Virus record (IMG/VR): IMGVR_UViG_3300032308_001291
Location: 1 to 32,337 of that record
From: a virus
DNA length: 32,337 nucleotides
Strand: one strand, 5' to 3'
Shown piece by piece: positions 6,777 to 14,663 of this stretch (position 1 is the first letter of the stretch; each line of letters opens with the position of its first letter). The translations under genes were made by a program, and so were the position numbers. The notes below the pieces were generated by a model that ran no database searches, was not told where the DNA came from, and saw only the letters and a program-made list of their open reading frames with translations.

Positions 6777-7055
6777 ATGCAAACAATAGTTATCGACGGA
6801 ACAACCTATAAAGTGAAATTTGATCGGGATCCGATCGAATTAGCCAAAGCGGCCCGCAAACCCTATCGGCCGAAAAAGCCAAAAGATATTCGAAAGTTCC
6901 CCTTCTGGACTGAATCGGTATCGACGGCCGAATATATTCGGCGATTCGACGCGCTCAATTTCCTGCAGCCGGTTCAATACGCTGGCGCGAGCGCTGAAAC
7001 GGCCGCGCAGTACGATCCGACAATTCCACTTTGCGAGGTTTTCAATGATGAATGA
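6777..7055 (+). CDS. Unknown early protein, 92 aa
   Basis: A strong ribosome-binding site (CGGAGGC) precedes the ATG at 6777. The product begins MQTIVIDGTTYKVKF, has a basic stretch AARKPYRPKKPKDIRK and then FPFWTESVSTAEYIRRFDAL, ending acidic (EVFNDE). It overlaps the next gene by 11 bases. I recognise no family; the basic patch could contact nucleic acid or an acidic host protein. Confidence 0.6.
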   Translation: MQTIVIDGTTYKVKFDRDPIELAKAARKPYRPKKPKDIRKFPFWTESVSTAEYIRRFDALNFLQPVQYAGASAETAAQYDPTIPLCEVFNDE

Positions 7056-7314
7056 TACCGCTGCAGCGGCCGGTACCAGCGGCCGCCCCTATCCGCACTA
7101 CCTCGAGCGCGTCGACGTGCTGCTAGATGATACCTGGTGGTCTATCTGGGTCGATTTCGAGCCCGCTGATGCCTCTGTAGGGCTACCGGCTACCGCTTGG
7201 CTAGTCCATGCCCATGTCGCCGAGCATTATGCCGATATAGCGGACTATCTGAGCGAATCGACAATCAAGCGCTTGGAAACGGAAGCGGCTGATTATCTGT
7301 CGGGAGGCGGCTGA
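7045..7314 (+). CDS. Unknown early protein, 89 aa
   Basis: The frame may start at the ATG at 7045 or the one at 7048; GCGAGG at 7033-7038 serves either. The product contains YLERVDVLLDDTWWSIWVDF and AWLVHAHVAEHYADIADYLS, and is acidic with tryptophan-rich beta-like strands. No family recognised. It overlaps the previous gene and its TGA overlaps the ATG of the following 19-codon gene. Confidence 0.6.
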   Translation: MMNDTAAAAGTSGRPYPHYLERVDVLLDDTWWSIWVDFEPADASVGLPATAWLVHAHVAEHYADIADYLSESTIKRLETEAADYLSGGG

Positions 7315-7373
7315 TGTTTGCGCTCTTAGGATTACTACTTGCCGCGGCGCTTGCTATCGTGTTAGGTTTATAG
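7314..7373 (+). CDS. Tiny hydrophobic peptide, 19 aa
   Basis: TGATG joins the previous stop codon to this ATG, and GGGAGG sits 6-11 bases upstream. The 19-residue product MFALLGLLLAAALAIVLGL is wholly hydrophobic, enough for one membrane helix. It is the last frame before the terminator. Small size makes this tentative, but the ribosome-binding site and coupling are as good as those of its neighbours. Confidence 0.45.
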   Translation: MFALLGLLLAAALAIVLGL

Positions 7374-7406
7374 CGCGCGTTACTCTCCCGCGTTTTTCCC
7401 CTTTTG

Positions 7407-7429
7407 GCCCGCCTTTCGGCGGGCTTTTT
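7407..7429 (+). terminator. Rho-independent terminator of the early operon
   Basis: GCCCGCC at 7407-7413 pairs with GGCGGGC at 7418-7424 around a TTTC loop, followed by five T residues at 7425-7429. It lies between the rightward early operon and the 3' end of the convergent replication operon. On the minus strand the hairpin lacks a T-tract, so it acts mainly on rightward transcripts. Confidence 0.88.
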
Positions 7430-7431
7430 CT

Positions 7432-9750
7432 TTACTTGACGAGCCGCACGGCCGCTGGGGCCGGTACCTGTTCGACCATGCGCCTGAGTTCCGATTTGGG
7501 CGTATCGGCTAATTCTGGCGCACAGAATATATGCTTCTTCGTTGCGTGTTCCCGCGTATTGATCCGGCCCATATCGACCCAGGCCGCCTCTTTGAGCGCG
7601 TGTAGGAGCGCAGCTTGAGGAATTTTTACGCCAGAGGGCGCGCCATGCACGATACGCTCGCAGAGCGCGTAGAACGGGCTCGCGACAACGCCAGTCGAAA
7701 ACTCACCCAAGCGCGCGCGCATCATATCGACTAGGTAGGATTCGGCAGTCGACCGCCCCTGTTCGACCATGATCATTTTCGCTTCGGTGAGCGGTGGCGC
7801 AGCGCCTGGATTGAACCGTGACACGTCCCGCTGATAGAGCCATCCTGCGGCGGCGGCCACGCCACCGGCGGCGTACCAATCCCATATCGCTTGCGCGTCA
7901 CGCTCGGCCATCCTCGGCGCGTCTGAGTACGTCACGAACCAGCGCCGATCGTCCGATGGCAACGACAGCGGCACACGCTCATTCGAAAAGGCAAGCACGA
8001 AAATGCGGTTCAGCGCCTGGTACGGGTGCAGGCCCTTGCGGTTCACCTGCAGGAACTCGGGCGGCGCTGCAATGATCGGTTTAAGGTGATTCTCGAGCGC
8101 GCGGCGGTCTTTCGCTTCCGCTTGGCGCAGCTCTTCGAACACCATCACCTCGGACTCGAGCGCATAGCCCCATTGGCTCATGATCTCTTCGTTACGCACA
8201 ATTGACACGTTCGCGAGCGACTCGCCACCGATGCCCCATAGCAGCGGCTGCCACATAGTGTCTTTACCCGAGCCTGGGTTACCGATATGCAGCACCGCGT
8301 GATTGATCTTTTTGTTCGGATTCTGCAACTTGTACGCCATCACGTTTAGCACATGCTCGCGCTCGGACGCGTCCGGAATCATCCGCTCGACATGCTCGAG
8401 CCAGACGCGTGGATTACCCGTAGTTGCCACCGGTCGGTGGTCAATCCAGCGGTTACCGTAAGCCTGCCCCTCACGCGCCACCTGGACGCTCTCGCCTGCA
8501 GCGTACGTAATCCCAGCTAACGTCAGGGCGCCCAGCTTCTGGCGGTTCTCATCAAAACAGACTGACGCTTCAATCCGGCGCTTGTAGCGGCTCGGGTGAA
8601 TCGAGAAACAGGTCACATGCCGGTAGAGCGCATTGAAGGTACTGCGCGCGACTTCCCGGCGGTCGTGCAGGTCGAAGTACGCGTCCTCGGACTCGATATA
8701 CGCGTAGCGGGTATACCAATCCGCCTTTTCGACACGGTCGCGCTGCTTTTTCTCAACATCGGCGATTATCTCGGCCGCGGTATCAGGAAATGCTTCGGTC
8801 GGCGTCAGCTGCGACAGCGTGTGGCTCATCGTTTGCGCCAGCAGCTCGTCACGCAGTCCAGGCGCGTGCTTGGGGCCGCCATTGGCCGCAACCCAGTCGA
8901 GGAACACGTTCGAGTCCAAGTCGATACAGTGCGAGTGCAGGCAGCAGTAGGAACGCGTAGCAGGGCTATAGCGCCCCTCCGGGTTGCCATCGGTATGCTC
9001 GGCACTGTTCGGGCAGATGACGCCTGCCCACCCTGCAGGATTCGGTAGCGACAATAGCAGCCCTTGGCTCGAAAGCCACGCCATCACGTCGTCAGCGCCA
9101 TCATCAGACAGTCGGATCGGGCGCACGCCGAGCGACTCGGCAGGCGCAGGTGTTACGCCAAGCGCGTCGCAGATAGCCTCGAGGGTGTACTCGCGCGTCG
9201 GGTGAAACTCGACCAGCTGCGCGGTGAACCGGTCGCGGTTAGGTTTCAGATTGATCGACCCCGGCAGGCGGAAGTTGCGCACCGGGTTGCAGGCGCCGGG
9301 GTCGGTGTAGCCAGCGTCAGCGATCGCTTTGATGGCTGCAGCGTACTCGGCCTTCGTTGGCTGATCGTCTAGGCTGAACGTGTAGCCCCACTGGAATGAG
9401 CCCTTCGACGTCTCGATAATCCATGTCGGCGGCAGTTGCGGTGTCTTCGGCGCCTTGATCGGGTCACCGACGTCGTCCAGCACCATCACGAGAACGTACT
9501 CGCAATTCGCGGCACTCGCTGATGGCTTGCCATCGGTAAAGCGGTCGACGATAAACGACGCGGTGTTGCCGTACCATGCCTGATCAGGCTTGATCTTGCG
9601 CGCGTCGGGTAGCGCAGCAGGCCAAGTGCATTTGATTGCACCATCGGCATGGAACTGCAGCTCACCGTCTTTTAGTTGTGGCTTTTGGCGCACGATTAGC
9701 GCCGTCTCGCCTTCAGGCGCGAGTTTTGTGTAATAATCAAGAAATTCCAA
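7432..9750 (-). CDS. Primase-helicase (AEP-type primase plus SF3/D5-like ATPase)
   Basis: The 772-residue product combines a RepB-like archaeo-eukaryotic primase region with a DUF5906/D5-type helicase. Acidic residues in LVMVLDDVGD (about 87-96) and the NPVRNFRLPGSINLKP segment (about 155-170) fit the primase fold. A zinc-binding group follows at C246, H252 and C269-C275. Walker A GNPGSGKD lies at 490-497, Walker B VMVFEEL at 535-541, and FSNERVPLSLPSDDRRWF contains the sensor and arginine finger. It would prime and unwind DNA for the adjacent polymerase. I place the start at TTG 9750 because GGAGG lies six bases before it. The frame also extends to a GTG at 9819, but that start lies inside the upstream gene and reads through a hairpin. 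It is the last gene of the replication operon. Confidence 0.88.
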   Translation of the reverse strand: MEFLDYYTKLAPEGETALIVRQKPQLKDGELQFHADGAIKCTWPAALPDARKIKPDQAWYGNTASFIVDRFTDGKPSASAANCEYVLVMVLDDVGDPIKAPKTPQLPPTWIIETSKGSFQWGYTFSLDDQPTKAEYAAAIKAIADAGYTDPGACNPVRNFRLPGSINLKPNRDRFTAQLVEFHPTREYTLEAICDALGVTPAPAESLGVRPIRLSDDGADDVMAWLSSQGLLLSLPNPAGWAGVICPNSAEHTDGNPEGRYSPATRSYCCLHSHCIDLDSNVFLDWVAANGGPKHAPGLRDELLAQTMSHTLSQLTPTEAFPDTAAEIIADVEKKQRDRVEKADWYTRYAYIESEDAYFDLHDRREVARSTFNALYRHVTCFSIHPSRYKRRIEASVCFDENRQKLGALTLAGITYAAGESVQVAREGQAYGNRWIDHRPVATTGNPRVWLEHVERMIPDASEREHVLNVMAYKLQNPNKKINHAVLHIGNPGSGKDTMWQPLLWGIGGESLANVSIVRNEEIMSQWGYALESEVMVFEELRQAEAKDRRALENHLKPIIAAPPEFLQVNRKGLHPYQALNRIFVLAFSNERVPLSLPSDDRRWFVTYSDAPRMAERDAQAIWDWYAAGGVAAAAGWLYQRDVSRFNPGAAPPLTEAKMIMVEQGRSTAESYLVDMMRARLGEFSTGVVASPFYALCERIVHGAPSGVKIPQAALLHALKEAAWVDMGRINTREHATKKHIFCAPELADTPKSELRRMVEQVPAPAAVRLVK

Positions 9751-9770
9751 GTGACCCCTCCATTTGGTTG

Positions 9771-9795
9771 AGCCGCCCCGCCAGGCGGCTTTTTT
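9771..9795 (+). terminator. Hairpin with T-tract facing rightward, against the replication genes
   Basis: AGCCGCC at 9771-9777 pairs with GGCGGCT at 9784-9790 around CCGCCA, followed by T residues to 9795. The T-tract is on the plus strand, so this is an intrinsic terminator for rightward transcripts in a region where all genes are leftward. On the minus strand it is a stem without a T-tract between the PP-loop gene stop and the primase ribosome-binding site, where it could trim or stabilise mRNA. Confidence 0.7.
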
Positions 9796-9797
9796 AT

Positions 9798-10499
9798 CTA
9801 TAGCGAACAGACGCGGCACGTCTCTTTGCGCTTGTACTGTCTCAGCTTACGTCCTGCAGCGAATTCTTTACCAAGCGACTCCATGTCAGCAGGCCAAGTA
9901 TCGCGCCCCGGACTGCGGAAGGTCGCGCCGATCTTCTTTTCCAGCTCAACACCCTTCGCCCATAGCACCGGATGCTCGTTGTAAAGGTCGCGCCACTCGC
10001 CCAGCCGCTGATATGGACACCACGCACAATCGGTGCGCTTTGGGATCGCCACACCACGCTTGGCCAAGTAATCCCAAACATCCGCTTCACGCCAGCCCCA
10101 CTCGCGCATCGGGAACCGCACGGTAATGTCTTCACCGAACAGCCCCTTGCGCTCTTCCTCATCCGCGCGCAGCCCAACGTACAGCACCGAGTCCTTCGGC
10201 AGCGCCTCCATGTACTCGATGGTCGGCTCGATCTTTAGGACTCGCGTACACCACCGCCCGAACACGGACGGCAGCATGTTCATCTGTTCAATAGACCGCT
10301 CAAGGTCATACTTGTACCGCACACGCTTGATCGGCTTACCGAGCAGCTCTTCGAGCTTCGCCCAGTGTGCGTGCATTTCAGGCAACTCGTTGCCCGTCTC
10401 ATTGCAAATGTATTCGTAATCGCGCGGCTCCAGCTCGGCCAAACGCAACGCCAACGCCGTACTATCCTTGCCGCCAGACAATCCCACGATATGCTTCAT
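9798..10499 (-). CDS. PP-loop ATPase of the PAPS reductase family
   Basis: This 233-residue protein starts MKHIVGLSGGKDSTALAL with the PP-loop SGGKDS at residues 8-13. The family adenylates a substrate with ATP; members include PAPS reductase, DndC and tRNA-thiolation enzymes. Also visible are ICNETGNELPEMHAHW (31-46), WCTRVLKIEP (83-92) with C84, and GLRADEEERKGL (109-120). Two cysteine pairs, C158-x2-C161 and C228-x2-C231, suggest an iron-sulfur cluster as in DndC-like enzymes. The start overlaps the polymerase stop (ATGA), so it is coupled to DNA synthesis genes. No DndD, DndE or sulfate-assimilation genes are nearby. A role in DNA or nucleotide modification is inferred; sulfur metabolism is the alternative. 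Confidence 0.85.
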   Translation of the reverse strand: MKHIVGLSGGKDSTALALRLAELEPRDYEYICNETGNELPEMHAHWAKLEELLGKPIKRVRYKYDLERSIEQMNMLPSVFGRWCTRVLKIEPTIEYMEALPKDSVLYVGLRADEEERKGLFGEDITVRFPMREWGWREADVWDYLAKRGVAIPKRTDCAWCPYQRLGEWRDLYNEHPVLWAKGVELEKKIGATFRSPGRDTWPADMESLGKEFAAGRKLRQYKRKETCRVCSL

Positions 10500-12454
10500 T
10501 TTCCATACCTTTCCATTACCTTAACGCCTGCCTTCAGGGGCAACCCTTGCGCCCATGCGGGCGCCGTACACATGACCTCGACTAGCCGCTGCTTAGATGC
10601 TTCAGGGTCAGCGGCCTCGAGAACGATCTCATCGTGAACGTGTAGGACTGTTTCGGGAAGTTGGCGTAAAGAATGCCGCAGCAAGTCGTGCGCGATTGCC
10701 TGCGTTATATTCTCACAGGCCAGCCCCCGCCACAAGCGCGCTCTCGGCCATTCCTTCGCATCCGCTGCAGGCTTCCACGCCGCCTTGACGTACGTAATCT
10801 CGTCGCCCTCGAACTTAGCAAATGGATAGCATAGGATGCGGCCTGACGGCAGCGCGTACCACAGGTGCTGGCCGTCGTATAGGTAGGTGATGCGACCGAC
10901 CGGGAACTCACGCCCTGGGTTGCGTAGCGCACGCGTGTACGCCTCCTCGAGCTTACTCCAGTAGCGCACCGCCCACGGGTTAGCGCGGCGCCATGCGTCA
11001 ACGATCCGACGGGAATCCGACTCGGGCAGGACGATGCCGTAATTGCGACCCATCGCCGAGAACGCACCGACCGAGCCACCGAAGCCAAGCGACAGGATCG
11101 CGACCTTGCCGATCTGGCGCTCCTCGGACTCGTCGCCGATGTCCTCCTCGGGCATACGGTAGATGCCTGCGGCTTCGCGTTTGTAGATGTCGCGGCCTTC
11201 GCGGAAGACGTCCAGCACCGACTCGGCCTGCGGGTCAGCGGACGCCCACGGTGTGACGCGTGCCTCGATGGCTGACCAGTCGGCGACGACGAAGGAATGT
11301 CCGGGTGCAGGGATTAGTGCGGGCCGGAGCATTCCCCGGAGAACATCTGTAATGCGTTTTCCAAATCTTGGGGTGACGCTGTGGCCTCGCACCATAGCGT
11401 GGCGTACTGCGTCGGGTTCCTTGGCGCACTTACGAGTGAAGTTGTGAACCTGGGCGCCGTAGGAGCTGGCGCGGCCGGTGGCTGATCCACCAGCGAAAAC
11501 GAATGCGCCCCGTACGCGATGGTCTTCAACATCCGCGAGAGCTGCAAGGCGGCTGAACTTTGCGACCGAAGACGCCCAGAGGTCGTCCGCACATTGAATG
11601 ACGTCCGCAACATTGGCCGGAATCTCATCGGGGTTTTCCTCTGCAAAGTTAAGCAAATTAGCGCGTACGGCCTTATCGATACTGTACTTCTTTTCGCCGT
11701 CTTTGTAGACAACCATCATCTCTTTCGCCTGCGGCCCGACGCGCTCCAACACCCACTCGCGCATACGCGGGCTGCGCACGGAGGCGATTGCACCCTCGGT
11801 CACTTCGGCGACGATCCGCTCGATGTCGTCGGTTTCCTGTGACGCGTAGCTGACCGCGGCTTGTGCCAGCGGCAGGTCGAGCAGCACGCCCCGATCGTTG
11901 ATGCGCTCGTTGACGTGGTAATCAAGCAGCTCGTCGTCTGACAGGTCGCGCATGGCCTTACTGATGGCGCGCATGGCACGGACGTCGGACTCGCAATATT
12001 GGATCATCTCGGCCATCAAGGCCGGGTCATTATTGAAGGTGCCGTCAGCACGAGGTACTGATAGAAGTCTAATAAGTTGCGATCCTCGATGATCCTTGCG
12101 CATGTTGCTGCTAATGGCGCGTCCGACGTCTTCAAGGCTGCCCGGTAGGCAGTTAGCACGCGCTTGAGTAGCGGTGCAGTAGAACTGCTCGAGTTGAAAG
12201 TTACACTGTAAAACGTACCAGAATATGAGTCGCTCGAACGCCGCATTGTGAGCGCGTATCTGCCCCGTGTGCTGGCGAACAGCATCGGGAAATGGCATGT
12301 CGGGAGTCCAGGTGACAACCTCGTCGTCGTCAAACGCGTAGGACATGCAAAGTACATCGGTGGTTCCGTCTTGTGCATAGTTATAGACTCCCCGTGCGGT
12401 GAGGTCGCACCTCGACCGAGTTTCGAAGTCAATCCAGAGAATAGACATAGTCAT
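10496..12454 (-). CDS. Family A DNA polymerase with 3'-5' exonuclease
   Basis: The 652-residue protein is a PolA-type replicative polymerase without the 5' nuclease. The exonuclease has LWIDFET (D9, E11), AHNAAFER (68-75) and YCESDVRAMR (D157). The polymerase has motif A VADWSAIEAR (D392), motif B RQIGKVAILSLGFGG (R446, K450, F458) and motif C HVHDEIV (H607, D608). DWSAIEAR replaces the classical DYSQIELR but retains the catalytic aspartate, as in other phage polymerases of this type. Two ATGs are possible, at 12454 and 12448. The start lies ten bases after a long two-stem RNA fold that contains the nearest GGAG. It overlaps the next gene by four bases. Confidence 0.95.
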   Translation of the reverse strand: MTMSILWIDFETRSRCDLTARGVYNYAQDGTTDVLCMSYAFDDDEVVTWTPDMPFPDAVRQHTGQIRAHNAAFERLIFWYVLQCNFQLEQFYCTATQARANCLPGSLEDVGRAISSNMRKDHRGSQLIRLLSVPRADGTFNNDPALMAEMIQYCESDVRAMRAISKAMRDLSDDELLDYHVNERINDRGVLLDLPLAQAAVSYASQETDDIERIVAEVTEGAIASVRSPRMREWVLERVGPQAKEMMVVYKDGEKKYSIDKAVRANLLNFAEENPDEIPANVADVIQCADDLWASSVAKFSRLAALADVEDHRVRGAFVFAGGSATGRASSYGAQVHNFTRKCAKEPDAVRHAMVRGHSVTPRFGKRITDVLRGMLRPALIPAPGHSFVVADWSAIEARVTPWASADPQAESVLDVFREGRDIYKREAAGIYRMPEEDIGDESEERQIGKVAILSLGFGGSVGAFSAMGRNYGIVLPESDSRRIVDAWRRANPWAVRYWSKLEEAYTRALRNPGREFPVGRITYLYDGQHLWYALPSGRILCYPFAKFEGDEITYVKAAWKPAADAKEWPRARLWRGLACENITQAIAHDLLRHSLRQLPETVLHVHDEIVLEAADPEASKQRLVEVMCTAPAWAQGLPLKAGVKVMERYGK

Positions 12455-12626
12455 GAGAGAGGGTGGCTCCGGTCATTCGACTGCTGTCAGGTAGATCCGA
12501 CCAAGGGTACCTGACATCAAAATGACCAGAGCCATAGAAAGGGTGGGCCTACTCGCTGCGTCTGGCTGCATTGCGCTCCGCTTCACGCAGTGCCGCACAC
12601 CAGCATCCGCTTTGGGCCCGTGTTAC
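12455..12626 (-). promoter_or_regulatory. Structured RNA leader of the DNA polymerase gene
   Basis: In the minus-strand transcript, 12533-12521 pairs with 12477-12465 as a 13-bp outer stem with one G-U wobble. Inside it, TGTCAGGTA and TACCTGACA form a perfect 9-bp stem (12516-12508 with 12493-12485) closed by a 14-base loop. The GGAG nearest the polymerase ATG lies in the 3' arm of the outer stem and would be hidden. Upstream, CTGCGT/ACGCAG (12556-12561 with 12585-12590) and GGGCC/GGCCC (12545-12549 with 12615-12619) can also pair. The same bases on the plus strand would give a C-A mismatch instead of the wobble, so RNA from the coding direction fits better. A translational operator is inferred. 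Confidence 0.6.
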
Positions 12627-13271
12627 TTAACCGCGACGACGACGTGCTGGTGCAGCCTCGGCAGCAGGCGCTGCTTCTTCTGCAGGCGCTTCATCGCGCT
12701 CGCCGTCCATGCCGACCCACTCGACAATCTCAAAGACTGGCGTGAAGATGCGACCGTACGACTTGTGCTGATAGTGGTCTTTCTTCAGACGCACGATCGG
12801 CACCGGCTTGCTTTGGTCTTTCTCAACCTGTTCGGCAATCGCAACAGCTAACGATTGAACCGCACGCTTACCGCCGACAGACGTGACGGTGTAACGCGCT
12901 TCCATGTCCTTGTCAGCGCCTTCGACGCATTTCAGTGACATGCCGACTTGTGGCTCCCAACCCCGCTTGGCGTTGGGCGGTGCTGCTTCCATCTCTGGTA
13001 GCGGCTCGGTGACCGGCACCATTTTCTCGCCCAAGACTTCACCCTCACCCCAGGCAATAAAGCCATGCACGAATGAAAAGGGATTGATCGCCCACGTTGA
13101 ATCGTCTTCGACTTCGGTTTGGTCTGCACCAAACACCCAATGGCCGGTCTTATCCATTTTCAGGATGACCGCGCCAGCTGGGCCGACTTCAGTCTCGAGC
13201 GCACGCAGTGCGGTGGAGAGGGTGGATACTGCAGGCAGGTTAGCGCCTTTGAAGGTTACGATATTGGACAT
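12627..13271 (-). CDS. Conserved replication-operon protein, 214 aa
   Basis: The product begins MSNIVTFKGANLPAVSTLST and contains GHWVFGADQTEVEDDSTWAI (43-62), SFVHGFIAWGEGEVLGEKM, a YTVTSVGGKRAVQ segment and KKDHYQHKSYGRIFTPVFEI. The last 25 residues are Ala/Glu-rich and end in ARRRRG. I recall similar proteins in other phages, always among replication genes, but no proven function. The fold looks beta-rich, and it lies between the nuclease and polymerase genes. A single-stranded DNA-binding role is plausible; the basic C-terminus differs from the acidic tip of bacterial SSB. The ATG is preceded by AAGGAAA. Confidence 0.75.
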   Translation of the reverse strand: MSNIVTFKGANLPAVSTLSTALRALETEVGPAGAVILKMDKTGHWVFGADQTEVEDDSTWAINPFSFVHGFIAWGEGEVLGEKMVPVTEPLPEMEAAPPNAKRGWEPQVGMSLKCVEGADKDMEARYTVTSVGGKRAVQSLAVAIAEQVEKDQSKPVPIVRLKKDHYQHKSYGRIFTPVFEIVEWVGMDGERDEAPAEEAAPAAEAAPARRRRG

Positions 13272-13281
13272 GACTATTTCC

Positions 13282-14406
13282 TTATTGAAGTTTAGAGAGG
13301 GCTGCAGTTAACTGCTTCCCGATTTGCAACACCGCTGGCCTCGGATCGGAGTCCGGTGCCAACGTATCGCCCGAAGAGATAGCAACGACCATCTCAGCGG
13401 GAAATTCGATTTTAGCCTTTTTCAGCGTCTTCTCGAGCTGTGCAGGCGACTTTATTTTTACTGGCTCGTACGCGTCCTTGATGTTGTTTGCGTCGACCCA
13501 TGCTTCGATCTTCGCTTCGTCTACCCACTGACGCGTCGCACGTTTGGCGACCAGTTTGTAACCTGGCACCGGGTGTCCGTTTTCAAGCATCTGAGACGCT
13601 AACGCACGCAGGTCACGCAGATAGTCCTCGATCGCGTCCGCCTGCTGCAGTTGCTGACTGATCTGCTCAGCAGGCAGGTTCACCAGTTGCACCTTCAACG
13701 CGCGCTCAACAGCGCCAGTCATCTGCGGGCAGATCGGTTTCGCTGCGCACCAACGGCAATGGTCGCCCGTCTGCATGGGCGGCTCTGGCCAGGAGGATAG
13801 TCGCACAGCGTAGAGTAGCTCTTGCTCGAACTCACGCACACGCTCGAACGTCGTCACCCAGCGTTTGATCATCGGTGGTTGCACGATGATGCACTCGATC
13901 TCGTCCGCGCCTTCAAACACCCACTTGGCGGCTTCGGTACGCATGGCAGCAGCTGCGTAGAACAGCAACTGCGGATTCTCAACGGCGTCAACGACTACCC
14001 CGTCACCGAACTTCCAATCGATAACGAATGCACGGTTATCACGGCGGCCAAGCAAATCAGTGCTGCCGAAAACATCAGGTAGAAAATCACCAAAGCCAAC
14101 GCGAGTCTCAACCATGTACTCCATTCGCTTGTCCGGATCAATTTCATCGAGGGCCGCGAGAGCGGGAATAATTTTCTCATCGATTAGCTCCTGTGTGAGT
14201 ACCTGATCTTTGTATGCGGCGCCGATGCACTGCTCGGGCTTTTTGTCGAACTCCAGCAGCTCGGCAATCACATTGTGCAGGAGCGTGCCGCGGTCGGCGT
14301 GTTCGTTAGAAGGCTTGGGCGGCATCTTGGCGCACAGAGCGACCGACGCCGGACAGTTGATGACGCGCTTGGCGGTGGAACCGCCGACGATATTGGAGTG
14401 ATTCAT
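13282..14406 (-). CDS. RecB/Cas4-like nuclease with Fe-S cysteines (DUF2800)
   Basis: This 374-residue protein has the PD-(D/E)XK core of the DUF2800 family: RGTLLH with H44, GSTDLLG with D117, VIDWKFG with D130 and K132, and NPQLLFYA with Q146. C18 and the group C217, C220 and C226 (HCRWCAAKPICPQM) match the cysteines that hold a 4Fe-4S cluster in AddB and Cas4 nucleases. It is probably an exonuclease for phage recombination or host DNA breakdown. Its ATG overlaps the upstream stop (ATGA). The C-terminal third (from about residue 280) is a helical extension ending at KLQ. Confidence 0.85.
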   Translation of the reverse strand: MNHSNIVGGSTAKRVINCPASVALCAKMPPKPSNEHADRGTLLHNVIAELLEFDKKPEQCIGAAYKDQVLTQELIDEKIIPALAALDEIDPDKRMEYMVETRVGFGDFLPDVFGSTDLLGRRDNRAFVIDWKFGDGVVVDAVENPQLLFYAAAAMRTEAAKWVFEGADEIECIIVQPPMIKRWVTTFERVREFEQELLYAVRLSSWPEPPMQTGDHCRWCAAKPICPQMTGAVERALKVQLVNLPAEQISQQLQQADAIEDYLRDLRALASQMLENGHPVPGYKLVAKRATRQWVDEAKIEAWVDANNIKDAYEPVKIKSPAQLEKTLKKAKIEFPAEMVVAISSGDTLAPDSDPRPAVLQIGKQLTAALSKLQ

Positions 14407-14573
14407 TTTGTACGCGCCTCCACCATGGCGTCTGCCACCTCATAAGCTCTTTTGACAAACTCATCTAAAGGCGCGTGGACGCTGGACGCTAACAACCCTT
14501 GCATCGCCGCAGCCGCAAAGTAATCACGTAAATCCATGCCGGTCTGGCCACTTACTGTTGGAAACGCTTTCAT
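14403..14573 (-). CDS. Small conserved phage protein, 56 aa (RDYFAAAAMQ type)
   Basis: The ATG at 14573 has GGAGGT nine bases upstream and gives MKAFPTVSGQTGMDLRDYFAAAAMQGLLASS. A longer frame to 14621 has no ribosome-binding site and would start ahead of the -10 box. The LRDYFAAAAMQGLL helix followed by FVKRAYEVADAMVEAR is a pattern I recall from many phage small proteins of unknown function. It is the first gene of the leftward replication operon and overlaps the nuclease start by four bases. Confidence 0.78.
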   Translation of the reverse strand: MKAFPTVSGQTGMDLRDYFAAAAMQGLLASSVHAPLDEFVKRAYEVADAMVEARTK

Positions 14574-14606
14574 TGAACTGTACCTCCGTTTAGTGTTTGA
14601 GCCTCG

Positions 14607-14635
14607 ACTGTACGCCCGCAAATAATCCTTGTCAA
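14607..14635 (-). promoter_or_regulatory. Leftward promoter of the replication operon
   Basis: On the minus strand TTGACA (14635-14630) is separated by 17 bases from TACAGT (14612-14607). The -35 is perfect and the -10 shares four of six consensus positions. Transcription would start near 14600 and give a leader of about 27 bases with the GGAGGT of the first gene. It is the only good promoter candidate for genes 14573 to 7432. Confidence 0.75.
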
Positions 14636-14657
14636 ATACTTTTTTAGCCTTTATATT
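14629..14657 (+). promoter_or_regulatory. Rightward promoter overlapping the leftward one
   Basis: TTGTCA at 14629-14634, a 17-base spacer, and TATATT at 14652-14657. Its -35 box shares five bases with the leftward -35 box (14630-14634), so the two promoters cannot both be occupied. The distance from the -10 box to the ATG at 14664 is only six bases, which places the start site on the start codon and predicts a leaderless mRNA. Confidence 0.6.
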
Positions 14658-14663
14658 TGCGCC

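Noticed and set aside
6610-7090. Three NotI-type GCGGCCGC sites within about 500 bases
   Set aside because: They fall inside coding sequence rich in Ala/Arg/Gly codons and are not evenly spaced; probably a composition effect rather than an engineered or regulatory signal.
8596-9048. 150-codon plus-strand frame inside the primase-helicase
   Set aside because: Antisense to a well-supported gene; Arg/Val-rich translation typical of shadow frames.
12465-12626. Small frame of 32 codons within the polymerase leader
   Set aside because: A frame with GGAG and ATG exists on the minus strand through the stem, but its product is not recognisable and the palindromic base-pairing explains the sequence better. 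A leader peptide remains a minor possibility.
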